Source of the DNA: Ottowia sp.
GTDB taxonomy: Bacteria > Pseudomonadota > Gammaproteobacteria > Burkholderiales > Burkholderiaceae_C
DNA: 64,000 bases
NCBI RefSeq assembly: GCF_016703145.1
Contig: NZ_JADJCO010000005.1
Span: 1,178,001 to 1,242,000, forward strand
Direction: 5' to 3'
This document shows positions 1 to 8,005 of this stretch, in pieces. Every line of letters starts with the position of its first letter. Position 1 is the stretch's first letter. The notes under the pieces were generated by a model. The model searched no databases, was not told where the DNA came from, and saw only the letters and a program-made list of their open reading frames with translations. Both the position numbers and the translations under genes were made by a program.

Positions 1-1
1 G

Positions 2-835
2 GCCGGCCAGGTCATCGCCCGCGTCGAGCCCACCGAGTACGCCGAGCGCCTGCGCCAGGCCCAGCGGCAGGTGGACGCCGCCCAGGCGCAGGCCGACATC
101 GCCCGGCGCCAGCACGACAACAACCGCGCGCTGGTGGAGCAGGGCTTCATTTCCCGCACCGCGCTGGACACCTCGGCCGCCAACCTGGACGCCGCCCGCG
201 CCAACGTGCGCGCCGCCCAGGCCGGCGCCGAGGTGGCGCGCAAGGCGGTGGCCGACACGGTGCTGAAGGCGCCCATTGGAGGCCAGATCGCGCAGCGGCT
301 GGCTCAGCCGGGCGAGCGCGTGGCGCCCGAGGCGCGCATCGTCGAGATCGTGGATTTGAGCCGGCTGGAGCTGGAAGCCGCCCTGAGCCCCGCCGATTCG
401 GTGGCCGTGCGCGTGGGCCAGCAGGCCACGCTGGCCGTCGAGGGCGCGCCCGAGCCGGTGGCGGCCACGGTGGCGCGCATCAACCCCAGCGCGCAGGCGG
501 GCAGCCGCGGCGTGCTGGTGTACCTGGCCATCGAGCCGCGCGCGGGCCTGCGCCAAGGCCTGTTCGCGCAGGGGCAACTGGCCACCGCGCGCCAGCAGGC
601 GCTGACGGTGCCGCTGTCGGCCGTGCGCACCGACAAGCCGGTGCCCTACGTGCAGGTGGTGGAGAACGGCCGCGTCGCGCACCGCCCGGTCGAGCCCGGC
701 GCGCGCGGCACGGCCGAGGGCGAGACGGTGGTCGCCGTCGCCGGCGTGCCCGAGGGCGCCCTGGTGCTGCGCGCCGCCGCCGGCGCGCTGCGCGAGGGCA
801 CGCGGGTGCGGCTGTCGGCGGGCACGGCGCCATGA
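2..835 (+). CDS. RND efflux periplasmic adaptor subunit, 5'-truncated by window edge
   Basis: This is the C-terminal part of an HlyD/AcrA-type membrane fusion protein, which bridges an inner-membrane RND pump to an outer-membrane channel in the periplasm. The open frame runs in from the window edge, so the signal peptide and first lipoyl half are missing. What remains shows an Ala/Gln/Arg-rich coiled-coil hairpin, then the second lipoyl half (VLKAPIGGQI) and beta-barrel segments ending in VRLSAGTAP. The stop lies 107 bp before the pump gene, with a dispersed repeat in the gap, so the two probably form one operon. The drug or solvent substrate cannot be read from this sequence. Confidence 0.9.
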   Translation, partial: AGQVIARVEPTEYAERLRQAQRQVDAAQAQADIARRQHDNNRALVEQGFISRTALDTSAANLDAARANVRAAQAGAEVARKAVADTVLKAPIGGQIAQRLAQPGERVAPEARIVEIVDLSRLELEAALSPADSVAVRVGQQATLAVEGAPEPVAATVARINPSAQAGSRGVLVYLAIEPRAGLRQGLFAQGQLATARQQALTVPLSAVRTDKPVPYVQVVENGRVAHRPVEPGARGTAEGETVVAVAGVPEGALVLRAAAGALREGTRVRLSAGTAP

Positions 836-840
836 ACACC

Positions 841-912
841 TCTTTTGCTTCTGAATTGATAGCTTCTGGCGCAGCATCCACGCTGGCTTTAGGCGCTTTT
901 CTTTCAAAAAAC
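841..912 (+). repeat. dispersed 66-bp repeat family 1, copy 1
   Basis: Intergenic copy between adaptor and pump. It contains the core TTGATAGCTTCTGGCGCA followed by the GGCTTTAGGC block and a TTTCAAAA end. Confidence 0.75.
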
Positions 913-942
913 CGGCCACCGCGCCGGTGACGCCCCGCCGCC

Positions 943-3900
943 ATGTGGTTCACCAGAGTCAGCCTGCACAACCCGGTGTTCGCCACCATGGTGATGCTGG
1001 CCTTCGTGGTGCTGGGCCTGTTCTCGCTGCAGCGGCTGCAGGTGGACCAGTTTCCCGACATCGACTTCCCGGTGGTGGTGGTGACGGCCGAATACCCCGG
1101 CGCCTCGCCCGCCATCGTGGAGGCCGAGGTCACCAAGAAGCTGGAGGAGGCGGTCAATTCCATCGCCGGCATCAACGCTCTGTACTCGCGCAGCTACGAG
1201 GGGCTGTCGGTCGTCATCATCGAGTTCCAGCTCCACATCGAGGGCCGCAAGGCCGCCGACGACGTGCGCGAGAAGATCGGCCAGGTGCGCCCGCTGCTGC
1301 GCGAGGAGGTCAAGGAGCCGCGCGTGCTGCGCTTCGACCCGGCCAGCCGCTCGATCTGGTCGGTGGCCGTGCTGCCCGAGGCCGCGCCCGGCCGCCCTGC
1401 CCCTTCCGCCGTCGAATTGACCAACTGGGCCGACCAGGTGCTGAAGAAGCGCCTGGAAAACGTGCGCGGCGTCGGCGCCGTCAACCTGGTGGGCGGCGCC
1501 AAGCGCGAGATCCACATCTACCTGCGGCCGCGGGCGCTGGAGGCGCTGGGCGTGACGCCCGAGCAGGTGATGGCCGCCGTGCGCGGCGACAACCAGGACC
1601 AGCCGCTGGGCGCCGTGCGCACCCGCGCGCAGGAGCTGGTGGTGCAGCTCGATGGCCGCGTCGAACGGCCCGAGGACTTCGGCCGCATCATCGTCGCACG
1701 GCGCGGCGGCTCGCCCATCTTCCTGGACCAGGTGGCCACCGTGCACGACGGCGCGCAGGAGCTGGAGTCGCTGGCGCTCTACAACGGCCAGCGCACGCTG
1801 CTGGTGACGGTGCAGAAGGCGCAGGACGAGAACACCATCCAAGTGGTGGACGGGCTGCTGCGGGCCGTCGATGCGCTGGGCAAGGAGCTGCCGCCCGGCG
1901 TGCGGCTGGCGCCGATCAACGACGCCTCGCGCCCCATCCGCGTGGCGGTCAGCAACGTGCGCCAGACCCTGGTCGAGGGCGCGCTGCTGACGGTGCTGAT
2001 CGTGTTCCTGTTCCTCAATTCGTGGCGCTCCACCGTCATCACCGGGCTGACGCTGCCGATCTCGATCATCGGCACCTTCTTCTTCATGCAGCTGTTCGGC
2101 TTCACCATCAACATGATCACGCTGATGGCGCTCTCCCTGTGCGTGGGCCTGCTGATCGACGACGCCATCGTGGTGCGCGAGAACATCGTGCGCCACGCGC
2201 AAATGGGCAAGGGCGCGTTCGACGCCGCCATGGAAGGCACGCGCGAGATCGGCCTGGCGGTGCTGGCCACCACGCTGTCGATCGTGGCGGTGTTCCTGCC
2301 CATCGGCTTCATGCAGGGCATCATCGGCAAGTTCTTCCACGAGTTCGGCATCACCATCGTGGCGGCGGTGCTGATCTCGATGTTCGTCAGCTTCACGCTC
2401 GACCCGATGCTGTCCTCGGTCTGGCGCGACCCCAGCATCCACGCGCCCGGCCACACGCCCCCCCGGCGCACGCTCTACGACCGCACGCTGGGCCGCGTCA
2501 CCGGCTGGTTCGACCGCGCCGCCGAGCGGCTGGCGGGCGGCTACCAGCGCATCCTGGCCTGGGCGCTGGGCCACCGGCTGGCGACGCTGCTGATCGCCGG
2601 CGCGATCTTCGCGCTCAGCGTGGTCATGGTGCCGATGCTGGGCACCGAGTTCGTGCCCAAGGCGGATTTCTCGGAGACCAGCGTCGCCTTCCACACGCCG
2701 CAGGGCTCGTCGCTGGAGGCCACCGAGGCCAAGGCGCGCGCGGTCGAGGAGGTCATCCGCGGCTTTCCCGAAGTGCGCTACACGCTCGCCACCCTCAACA
2801 CCGGCGCCGCGCAGGGCAAGACCAACGCCAGCATCTACGTGCGCCTGACCGACCGCCACCAGCGCCGGCGCAGCGCCGAGGAGATGTCGGCCGTGCTGCG
2901 CGAGCGCCTGCGCCAGGTGCCCGGCATCACGGTGACGCAGGCCGGCCTGCTGGAGCCGGTGGGCGGGCAGAAGCAGATCGAGTTCTCGCTGCAGGGCCCC
3001 GACCAGGCCGAGCTGGAGCGCCTGGCGCGCCCGCTGATGGAGCGCCTGCGCGCCATCCCCGGCCTGGTGGACCTGGACTCCAGCAGCAAGCCCGACAAGC
3101 CCACGGTGGAGGTCACGGTCAAGCGCGAGGCCGCGTCCGAGCTGGGCCTGTCCACCGCGCAGATCGCCGCGCCGCTGCGCACGCTGGTGGCCGGCACCAC
3201 GGTGGGCAACTGGCGCGCGCCCGATGACCAGACCTACGACGTGATCGTGCGGCTGGCGCCCGAGGCCCGCACCACGCCGCGGGATCTGGAGCGCCTGCCG
3301 CTGGCCGCCGGCCTGAACGCCGACGGCACGCCGCGCATCGTGCGGTTGAACCAGGTGGCCACGCTGGCCGAATCCACCGGCACCAACCAGATCAACCGCC
3401 GCGCCATGCTGCGCGAGATCCAGATCACCGCCAACACGCACGGCCGCGCCACCGGCGAGGTGTCCAGCGACATCCGCGCCGCGCTGGACCGGATGGCCTT
3501 CGCGCCCGGCTACGGCTACACCTTCGGCGGCGCCACCAAGAACATGCAGGAGTCCTTCGCCTACGCGCTGCAGGCGCTGGCCATGGCCATCATCTTCATC
3601 TACATGATCCTGGGCAGCCAGTTCAAGAGCTTCCTGCAGCCCTTGGCGCTGATGACCTCGCTGCCTCTCACGCTGATCGGCGTGGTGCTGGCGCTGCTGC
3701 TGTTCGGCTCGGCCATGTCGATGTTCTCCATCATCGGCATCGTCATGCTGATGGGCCTGGTCACCAAGAACGCCATCCTGCTGGTGGACTTCGCCATCCG
3801 CGCGCGCGAGGGCCGCGCCGGCGAGGCCGGCCACGCCGGCCCGATGGGGCGCGAGCAAGCCCTGCTGGCCGCCGCGCGCGTGCGCTTGCGCCCGATCCTG

Positions 3901-4122
3901 ATGACCACGCTGGCCATGGTGTTCGGCATGGTGCCGCTGGCCTTCGCCGTCTCCGAGGGCTCGGAGCAGCGCGCGCCCATGGGCCAGGCGGTGATCGGCG
4001 GCGTCATCACCTCGTCGCTGCTGACCCTGGTGGTGGTGCCGGTGGTGTACTGCCTCCTGGACGACCTGGCCGCGTGGCTCAAGCGCCGCGCCCGCCCGGC
4101 CGCGCCGGAAGGCGCCCGATAG
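943..4122 (+). CDS. RND multidrug efflux permease (AcrB/MexB-like, HAE1 type)
   Basis: Inner-membrane proton-driven pump that captures amphiphilic compounds in the periplasm and passes them to the TolC-like channel. It has 1,059 residues, the usual family length. TM1 is near residues 11-30 and the first large periplasmic loop follows. TM2-6 begin near residue 340, and TM4 carries the proton-relay pair Asp406-Asp407 in LIDDAIVVREN. The second half repeats the plan, with TM segments after about residue 870. It belongs to the hydrophobe/amphiphile group rather than the metal group by its TM4 motif and its adaptor. The ATG is the first start after the intergenic repeat. Substrate range is unknown. 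Confidence 0.93.
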   Translation: MWFTRVSLHNPVFATMVMLAFVVLGLFSLQRLQVDQFPDIDFPVVVVTAEYPGASPAIVEAEVTKKLEEAVNSIAGINALYSRSYEGLSVVIIEFQLHIEGRKAADDVREKIGQVRPLLREEVKEPRVLRFDPASRSIWSVAVLPEAAPGRPAPSAVELTNWADQVLKKRLENVRGVGAVNLVGGAKREIHIYLRPRALEALGVTPEQVMAAVRGDNQDQPLGAVRTRAQELVVQLDGRVERPEDFGRIIVARRGGSPIFLDQVATVHDGAQELESLALYNGQRTLLVTVQKAQDENTIQVVDGLLRAVDALGKELPPGVRLAPINDASRPIRVAVSNVRQTLVEGALLTVLIVFLFLNSWRSTVITGLTLPISIIGTFFFMQLFGFTINMITLMALSLCVGLLIDDAIVVRENIVRHAQMGKGAFDAAMEGTREIGLAVLATTLSIVAVFLPIGFMQGIIGKFFHEFGITIVAAVLISMFVSFTLDPMLSSVWRDPSIHAPGHTPPRRTLYDRTLGRVTGWFDRAAERLAGGYQRILAWALGHRLATLLIAGAIFALSVVMVPMLGTEFVPKADFSETSVAFHTPQGSSLEATEAKARAVEEVIRGFPEVRYTLATLNTGAAQGKTNASIYVRLTDRHQRRRSAEEMSAVLRERLRQVPGITVTQAGLLEPVGGQKQIEFSLQGPDQAELERLARPLMERLRAIPGLVDLDSSSKPDKPTVEVTVKREAASELGLSTAQIAAPLRTLVAGTTVGNWRAPDDQTYDVIVRLAPEARTTPRDLERLPLAAGLNADGTPRIVRLNQVATLAESTGTNQINRRAMLREIQITANTHGRATGEVSSDIRAALDRMAFAPGYGYTFGGATKNMQESFAYALQALAMAIIFIYMILGSQFKSFLQPLALMTSLPLTLIGVVLALLLFGSAMSMFSIIGIVMLMGLVTKNAILLVDFAIRAREGRAGEAGHAGPMGREQALLAAARVRLRPILMTTLAMVFGMVPLAFAVSEGSEQRAPMGQAVIGGVITSSLLTLVVVPVVYCLLDDLAAWLKRRARPAAPEGAR

Positions 4123-4165
4123 AATTCCCCGTCACCCCCACGCACCCTTTCCGGAGCACAGCGCC

Positions 4166-4840
4166 ATGAACGTCGAACAAGCCCGCTTCAACATGATCGA
4201 GCAGCAGATCCGCCCCTGGGACGTGCTCGACGCCCACGTCCTCGAACTGCTGGCCGTGGTGCGGCGCGAGGACTTCGTGCCCCCCGCGCACCGCGCGCTG
4301 GCCTTCGCCGACCTGGAGATCCCGCTGCGCGGCGGCGAGGACGCCATCGCCCGCGGCCAGGTCATGCTGGCCCCGCGCGTCGAGGCGCGCATGCTGCAGG
4401 ACCTGCAGGTCGCCAAGCACGAGAAGGTGCTGGAGATCGGCACCGGCTCGGGCTTCATGGCCGCGCTGCTGGGCCACCGCGCCCAGCGCGTGCTGACGCT
4501 GGAGATCGACCCCGGCCTGGCCCAGGCGGCGCACGCGAACCTGCAACGCGCCGGCGTGCTCAACGTCGAGGTCCGCGTGGCCGACGGCGCCAGCGCCGAC
4601 CTGTCGGCCGACGGCCCGTTCGACGCCATCGTGTTGTCCGGCTCGGTCGCGCAGTTGCCCGAGCCGCTGCTCGCCCTGCTCAAGCCCGGTGGCCGCCTGA
4701 TGGCCATCGTGGGCGACGAGCCCATGATGCGCGCCACCCTGGTGCACCACGCCGGCAATGGCCTGGTCAGCACCCAGCCCTGGGACGTCGTGGCACCGCG
4801 GCTGGCCAACTTCCCGGAGCCGGCGCGCTTCCGTTTTTGA
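4166..4840 (+). CDS. pcm: protein-L-isoaspartate O-methyltransferase family protein
   Basis: SAM-dependent methyltransferase of the PCMT family, which methylates isoaspartyl residues in damaged proteins. It has 224 residues. The opening MNVEQARFNMIEQQIRPWDV is typical of the shorter bacterial branch that lies before tolC in Burkholderiales. The SAM-binding motif I is VLEIGTGSGF near residue 90. The canonical PCMT active-site segment is only weakly recognisable, so true repair activity is not certain. It lies 43 bp after the pump and upstream of the rhodanese and TolC genes. Confidence 0.85.
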   Translation: MNVEQARFNMIEQQIRPWDVLDAHVLELLAVVRREDFVPPAHRALAFADLEIPLRGGEDAIARGQVMLAPRVEARMLQDLQVAKHEKVLEIGTGSGFMAALLGHRAQRVLTLEIDPGLAQAAHANLQRAGVLNVEVRVADGASADLSADGPFDAIVLSGSVAQLPEPLLALLKPGGRLMAIVGDEPMMRATLVHHAGNGLVSTQPWDVVAPRLANFPEPARFRF

Positions 4841-4884
4841 AGCGCTCCGCGCAGGCAGGACGCGAGCTTGAGCCACTTTTTACC

Positions 4885-5226
4885 ATGATCGAGCAAATCA
4901 CCCCGCGCGACCTGCCGGCCTGGCTGCACGCCGCGGCCGAGGACGGCGCGCCGCTGCTGCTGGACGTGCGCGAGCCTGCGGAATGGCAGGCCGCCAGCGT
5001 GCGCGCGGCCGGCGCCGAGCTGCTGCAATGCCCCATGCACGGCGTCCCCGCGCGGCTGGCCCAGCTCGACCCCGACCGCCCGGTGGCCGTGCTGTGCCAC
5101 CACGGCGGGCGCAGCATGCAGGTAGCGATGTTCCTGCAGCGGCACGGCTTCGCCCGCGTGGCCAACGTGGCCGGCGGCATCGACGCCTGGTCGCTGCAAG
5201 TCGATCCCACTGTGCCGCGCTACTGA
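4885..5226 (+). CDS. rhodanese-like domain protein
   Basis: A 113-residue single rhodanese domain, the size of GlpE-type sulfurtransferases. The family moves sulfane sulfur from thiosulfate-like donors to thiophilic acceptors. LLDVREPAEW is the first rhodanese signature. The active-site loop is VLCHHGGRSMQ, with the catalytic cysteine near residue 72, and GGIDAWS is the closing motif. I chose the ATG at 4885 because it starts the domain cleanly. An in-frame TTG at 4837 would add 16 residues overlapping the previous gene. It sits 20 bp before the TolC-like gene. Confidence 0.87.
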   Translation: MIEQITPRDLPAWLHAAAEDGAPLLLDVREPAEWQAASVRAAGAELLQCPMHGVPARLAQLDPDRPVAVLCHHGGRSMQVAMFLQRHGFARVANVAGGIDAWSLQVDPTVPRY

Positions 5227-5246
5227 TCCGCCGCCGAAAGCCGTCC

Positions 5247-6599
5247 ATGCCCCTGCCCTCGTCCCTGCGCTGCTTCCAAATCCTGGCACTCGCCGCCGCG
5301 CTCGCCGCCGGTGGCGGCGCCCAAGCGCAGTCGCTGCTGCAGCTCTACGACACCGCGCACGGCTACGACGCCGCCTACCAGTCGGCCCTGGCCCAGGCGC
5401 AGGCCCGCCAGGCCCGCGCCGACCAGGCGCGCGCCGGGCTGCTGCCGCAGGTCGGCCTGCAGGCCGGGGCGCAGCGCAACTGGGCCGAGACCAGCGTGCT
5501 GGACAACCGCGGCAGCCGCGTGTTCAACGTGCTCAACGCGGCGGTGGTCGGCTCGCAGCCGCTGTACCGGCCCGCCAACCGCATCACCTGGGACCAGGGC
5601 CGGCGCGCGGCCGAGGCGGCGCAGGTCAACCTGGCCGGCGCCGGGCAGGACCTGATCGTGCGCCTGTCGCAGGCCTACTTCGACGTGCTGGGCGCGCAGG
5701 ACGCGCTGGCCTCGGTGCGCGCGCTGAAAGCGGCCGTCGCCGAGCAGCTCGAATCGGCCAAGCGCAACTTCGAGGTCGGCAACGCCACCATCACCGACAG
5801 CCGCGAGGCGCAGGCGCGCTTCGACCTGGCGATGGCGCAGGAGATCGCCGCCGACAACGACCTGCGCGTCAAGAAGCTGGCGCTCGACCAACTGGTCGGC
5901 CAGACCGGCATCGACCCGCGCCCGCTGGCCCAACCCATCGTGCTGCCCGCGCCACGGCCCGACGACGTGAACGCGTGGGTCGCCCAGGCCACCGACCAGC
6001 ACCCCGGCGTGGTGCAAGCGCGCATGGCGCTGGACATCGCCCGGCTGGAAACCGCCAAGGCCAAGACCGGCCACCTGCCCACGGTGGACCTGCAGGCCAG
6101 CGTCGGCCAGACGCGCTACCCGGACGGCAATCCCAGCCTCTCGGCCGCGCCCAGCGCCCGCTACCGCACCACCAATGCCGGCATCGGCGTGGTGCTGAAC
6201 TGGCCGCTGTTCGCCGGCTTCGCGGTCGAGAACCGCGTGCGCGAGACCCTCGCGCTGGAGGAAAGCGCCCGCGCCGACCTGGACAACGCCACGCGCACCG
6301 TCGCGCAAGCCACGCGCGCGGCCTTCTTCGGCGTGCGCTCCGGGCTGGGCCAGGTCAAGGCGCTGGAGGCGGCCGAGCGGTCCAGCCTGACCGCGCTGGA
6401 AGCCAACCGCCTGGGCTACCAGGTGGGCGTGCGCATCAACATCGACGTGCTGAACGCGCAAAGCCAGCTCTACCAGACCCAGCGCGACCTGGCGCGGGCG
6501 CGCTACGACGTGCTGGTGGGCCTGCTGCGGCTGAAGCAGGCGGCCGGGGCGCTGACGGCGGCCGACCTGGGGCCGGTCAACCAAATGCTGGCGCCCTGA
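5247..6599 (+). CDS. TolC family outer membrane efflux protein
   Basis: Outer-membrane channel protein of the TolC/type I secretion group, 450 residues. A signal peptide (leucine/alanine core, ending GGGAQAQS) is followed by two internally related coiled-coil halves beginning LLQLYDTAHGYDAAYQSA. The second half contains the GYQVGVRINIDVLNAQSQLYQ segment family members share. It presumably completes the efflux system begun by the adaptor and pump upstream. The ATG at 5247 is chosen because it precedes the signal peptide. Confidence 0.92.
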   Translation: MPLPSSLRCFQILALAAALAAGGGAQAQSLLQLYDTAHGYDAAYQSALAQAQARQARADQARAGLLPQVGLQAGAQRNWAETSVLDNRGSRVFNVLNAAVVGSQPLYRPANRITWDQGRRAAEAAQVNLAGAGQDLIVRLSQAYFDVLGAQDALASVRALKAAVAEQLESAKRNFEVGNATITDSREAQARFDLAMAQEIAADNDLRVKKLALDQLVGQTGIDPRPLAQPIVLPAPRPDDVNAWVAQATDQHPGVVQARMALDIARLETAKAKTGHLPTVDLQASVGQTRYPDGNPSLSAAPSARYRTTNAGIGVVLNWPLFAGFAVENRVRETLALEESARADLDNATRTVAQATRAAFFGVRSGLGQVKALEAAERSSLTALEANRLGYQVGVRINIDVLNAQSQLYQTQRDLARARYDVLVGLLRLKQAAGALTAADLGPVNQMLAP

Positions 6600-6614
6600 G
6601 CGGGCCACGGCCCC

Positions 6615-6680
6615 GATTTTCAAGACGAATCGGGCCCAAGCCCGCGCGGATATTACGCCGGAAGCTATCAATAAAGTAGC
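6615..6680 (-). repeat. dispersed repeat family 1, copy 2
   Basis: Reverse-orientation copy just after the TolC gene. On the minus strand it reads TTGATAGCTTCCGGCGTAAT, then GCGCGGGCTTGGGCCCGATT. It is one of the best-preserved copies and is used here as a reference. Confidence 0.85.
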
Positions 6681-6779
6681 GACCTCGGGTTCTCAGCCGT
6701 TCCTGGCCCGCGCTCCACCCGAAGCGCACGATCCCCCAGGAGTCCAACGGCCGCAGAGCAGGCCATGCCAGTGCACTCC

Positions 6780-6864
6780 TGGCCGGGGTCTCCCCGGCCA
6801 GCGGGTGCGCGCCCTTGGGGGGGAAGCGCAACATCGCGCAGCGAGTGGAGCCACGGGGGGTGGC
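6780..6864 (-). repeat. dispersed GC-rich repeat family 2, divergent copy
   Basis: On the minus strand this segment carries CCACTCGCTGCGCGATG, then TTGCGCTTCCCCCCCAAGG. It matches the order of blocks seen at 9684-9760 and 13924-13995. It lies directly after the stop codon of the exosortase-associated gene. The wider 6690-6780 stretch shows no gene. Confidence 0.5.
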
Positions 6865-7491
6865 TTATTTCATTGGGGTGCTGGCGCGCTGCTCGGGCGC
6901 CTCTTCCAGCGCCGCCTCCAGCCACAGCGCCGCCACGAAGCGCTTGTTGAACAGCAGCCACAGCATGATCGGCGCCACCGGCGTCAGCATGAGAAAGCCG
7001 AACTGGTAGCCGTAGGCCACCACCTCGGCCACCCAGGACGGGTATTTCAGATACGCCGCGCCGTAGGGCCCCGACAGCAGCACCACGTCGCGCAGCCACT
7101 GGAAGCAGATGCCCCAGGCCTGCGCCGGCAGCAGCAGCACGCTGCCGATCAGCCCCTTGAGCCACCAGCGCTCGGTGCGCGAGGCCAGCAGCATGGCCCA
7201 CAGCAGCACCAGGCCATAGCCGTAGGTCGGGTAGCTGACCTCGGGCGCCAGCTCGCCCAGCGCGTCACCCTGGGGGCCGGTCATGCGCACCTGCACCAGG
7301 GTGTGCAGCACCGCGTTCACGCCGTCCTGCGCCCAGCCGTCCACCCAGGAGAACAGGCCTTGCATCACCGTGCCGGCCAGCCAGATCGCCGGCACCGCCA
7401 GCCAGCGCGCCGCCCAGTACCACAGCGGCAGCAGCAGCATCAGCCACAGGATGGCCAGCAGCAGGAAGCGGCCGATCAGGCTAGCCCGCAT
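6865..7491 (-). CDS. exosortase H-associated membrane protein
   Basis: A 208-residue integral membrane protein with about five hydrophobic segments and a conserved-looking central region (SYPTYGYG, GICFQWLRDVVLLSGPYG). I recognise it as the partner protein usually encoded beside exosortase H. Its exact role in sorting IPTL-CTERM proteins is not established. It overlaps the end of the exosortase gene by 11 bp, which implies translational coupling in a waaA-xrtH-associated-gene transcript. The identification rests on sequence style and its position next to the exosortase. Confidence 0.75.
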   Translation of the reverse strand: MRASLIGRFLLLAILWLMLLLPLWYWAARWLAVPAIWLAGTVMQGLFSWVDGWAQDGVNAVLHTLVQVRMTGPQGDALGELAPEVSYPTYGYGLVLLWAMLLASRTERWWLKGLIGSVLLLPAQAWGICFQWLRDVVLLSGPYGAAYLKYPSWVAEVVAYGYQFGFLMLTPVAPIMLWLLFNKRFVAALWLEAALEEAPEQRASTPMK

Positions 7492-7999
7492 GGCTGGCCT
7501 TGCGCAGCGTGGGCTGGGGGTCGCGCTTGGCCACGTAGCGCATCCACAGCAGCCACACCACCAGCACGTCCAGCATGATCAGCGCCTGCCACATGTACAG
7601 GTGCGCGAACTCGAACACCTTGAGGTCCCACTGGCCGATGAAGAACAGGCTGACCACGCGCAGCAAGTTGACGAACTGCACCGCGATGAAGCCCAGGCCG
7701 ATGCCCCAGAGCTTCATCTTCCAGCTCGACGGGAAGGCCAGCATCGCCGCCAGCAGCACGATGGTGGCCTCCACCCCGTTGCAGCCCGGCTCGATCGACA
7801 CGCCGAAGCCCGTCTTGGCGCTCTGCAGCACCCGGCCGTAGGAGATGACCGAAGGGTCGAAGAAGTGCACGATCAGCGCGCTGGCCTTGGCCACCAGCCC
7901 GGTCCAGGGCTGCACCACGGCCTGCTGCACCGGCTGCAGCATCTCGACGCCGAACAGCACGGCCTGCACGCCCAGGAAGATCAGGAAGAAACGGAACAT
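7481..7999 (-). CDS. xrtH: exosortase H (IPTL-CTERM sorting transpeptidase)
   Basis: Polytopic membrane cysteine protease/transpeptidase of the exosortase/archaeosortase family. The family cleaves C-terminal sorting signals and releases or anchors exported proteins. At 172 residues it matches the short H type. The catalytic triad is visible: Cys73 in EPGCNGVEA, Arg114 in NLLRVVSLF and His133 in FEFAHLYMWQ, each next to a membrane helix. It begins 6 bp after the waaA stop and overlaps its partner gene. The likely substrate in this window is the giant secreted protein at 52.4-56.8 kb, whose C-terminus resembles the sorting signal. Confidence 0.88.
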   Translation of the reverse strand: MFRFFLIFLGVQAVLFGVEMLQPVQQAVVQPWTGLVAKASALIVHFFDPSVISYGRVLQSAKTGFGVSIEPGCNGVEATIVLLAAMLAFPSSWKMKLWGIGLGFIAVQFVNLLRVVSLFFIGQWDLKVFEFAHLYMWQALIMLDVLVVWLLWMRYVAKRDPQPTLRKASHAG

Positions 8000-8005
8000 G
8001 GTGGA

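Noticed and set aside
904..3858. A 984-codon minus-strand frame opposite the RND pump
   Set aside because: It is a His/Gln/Arg-rich shadow frame caused by high GC codon bias. The pump on the plus strand has full family motifs.
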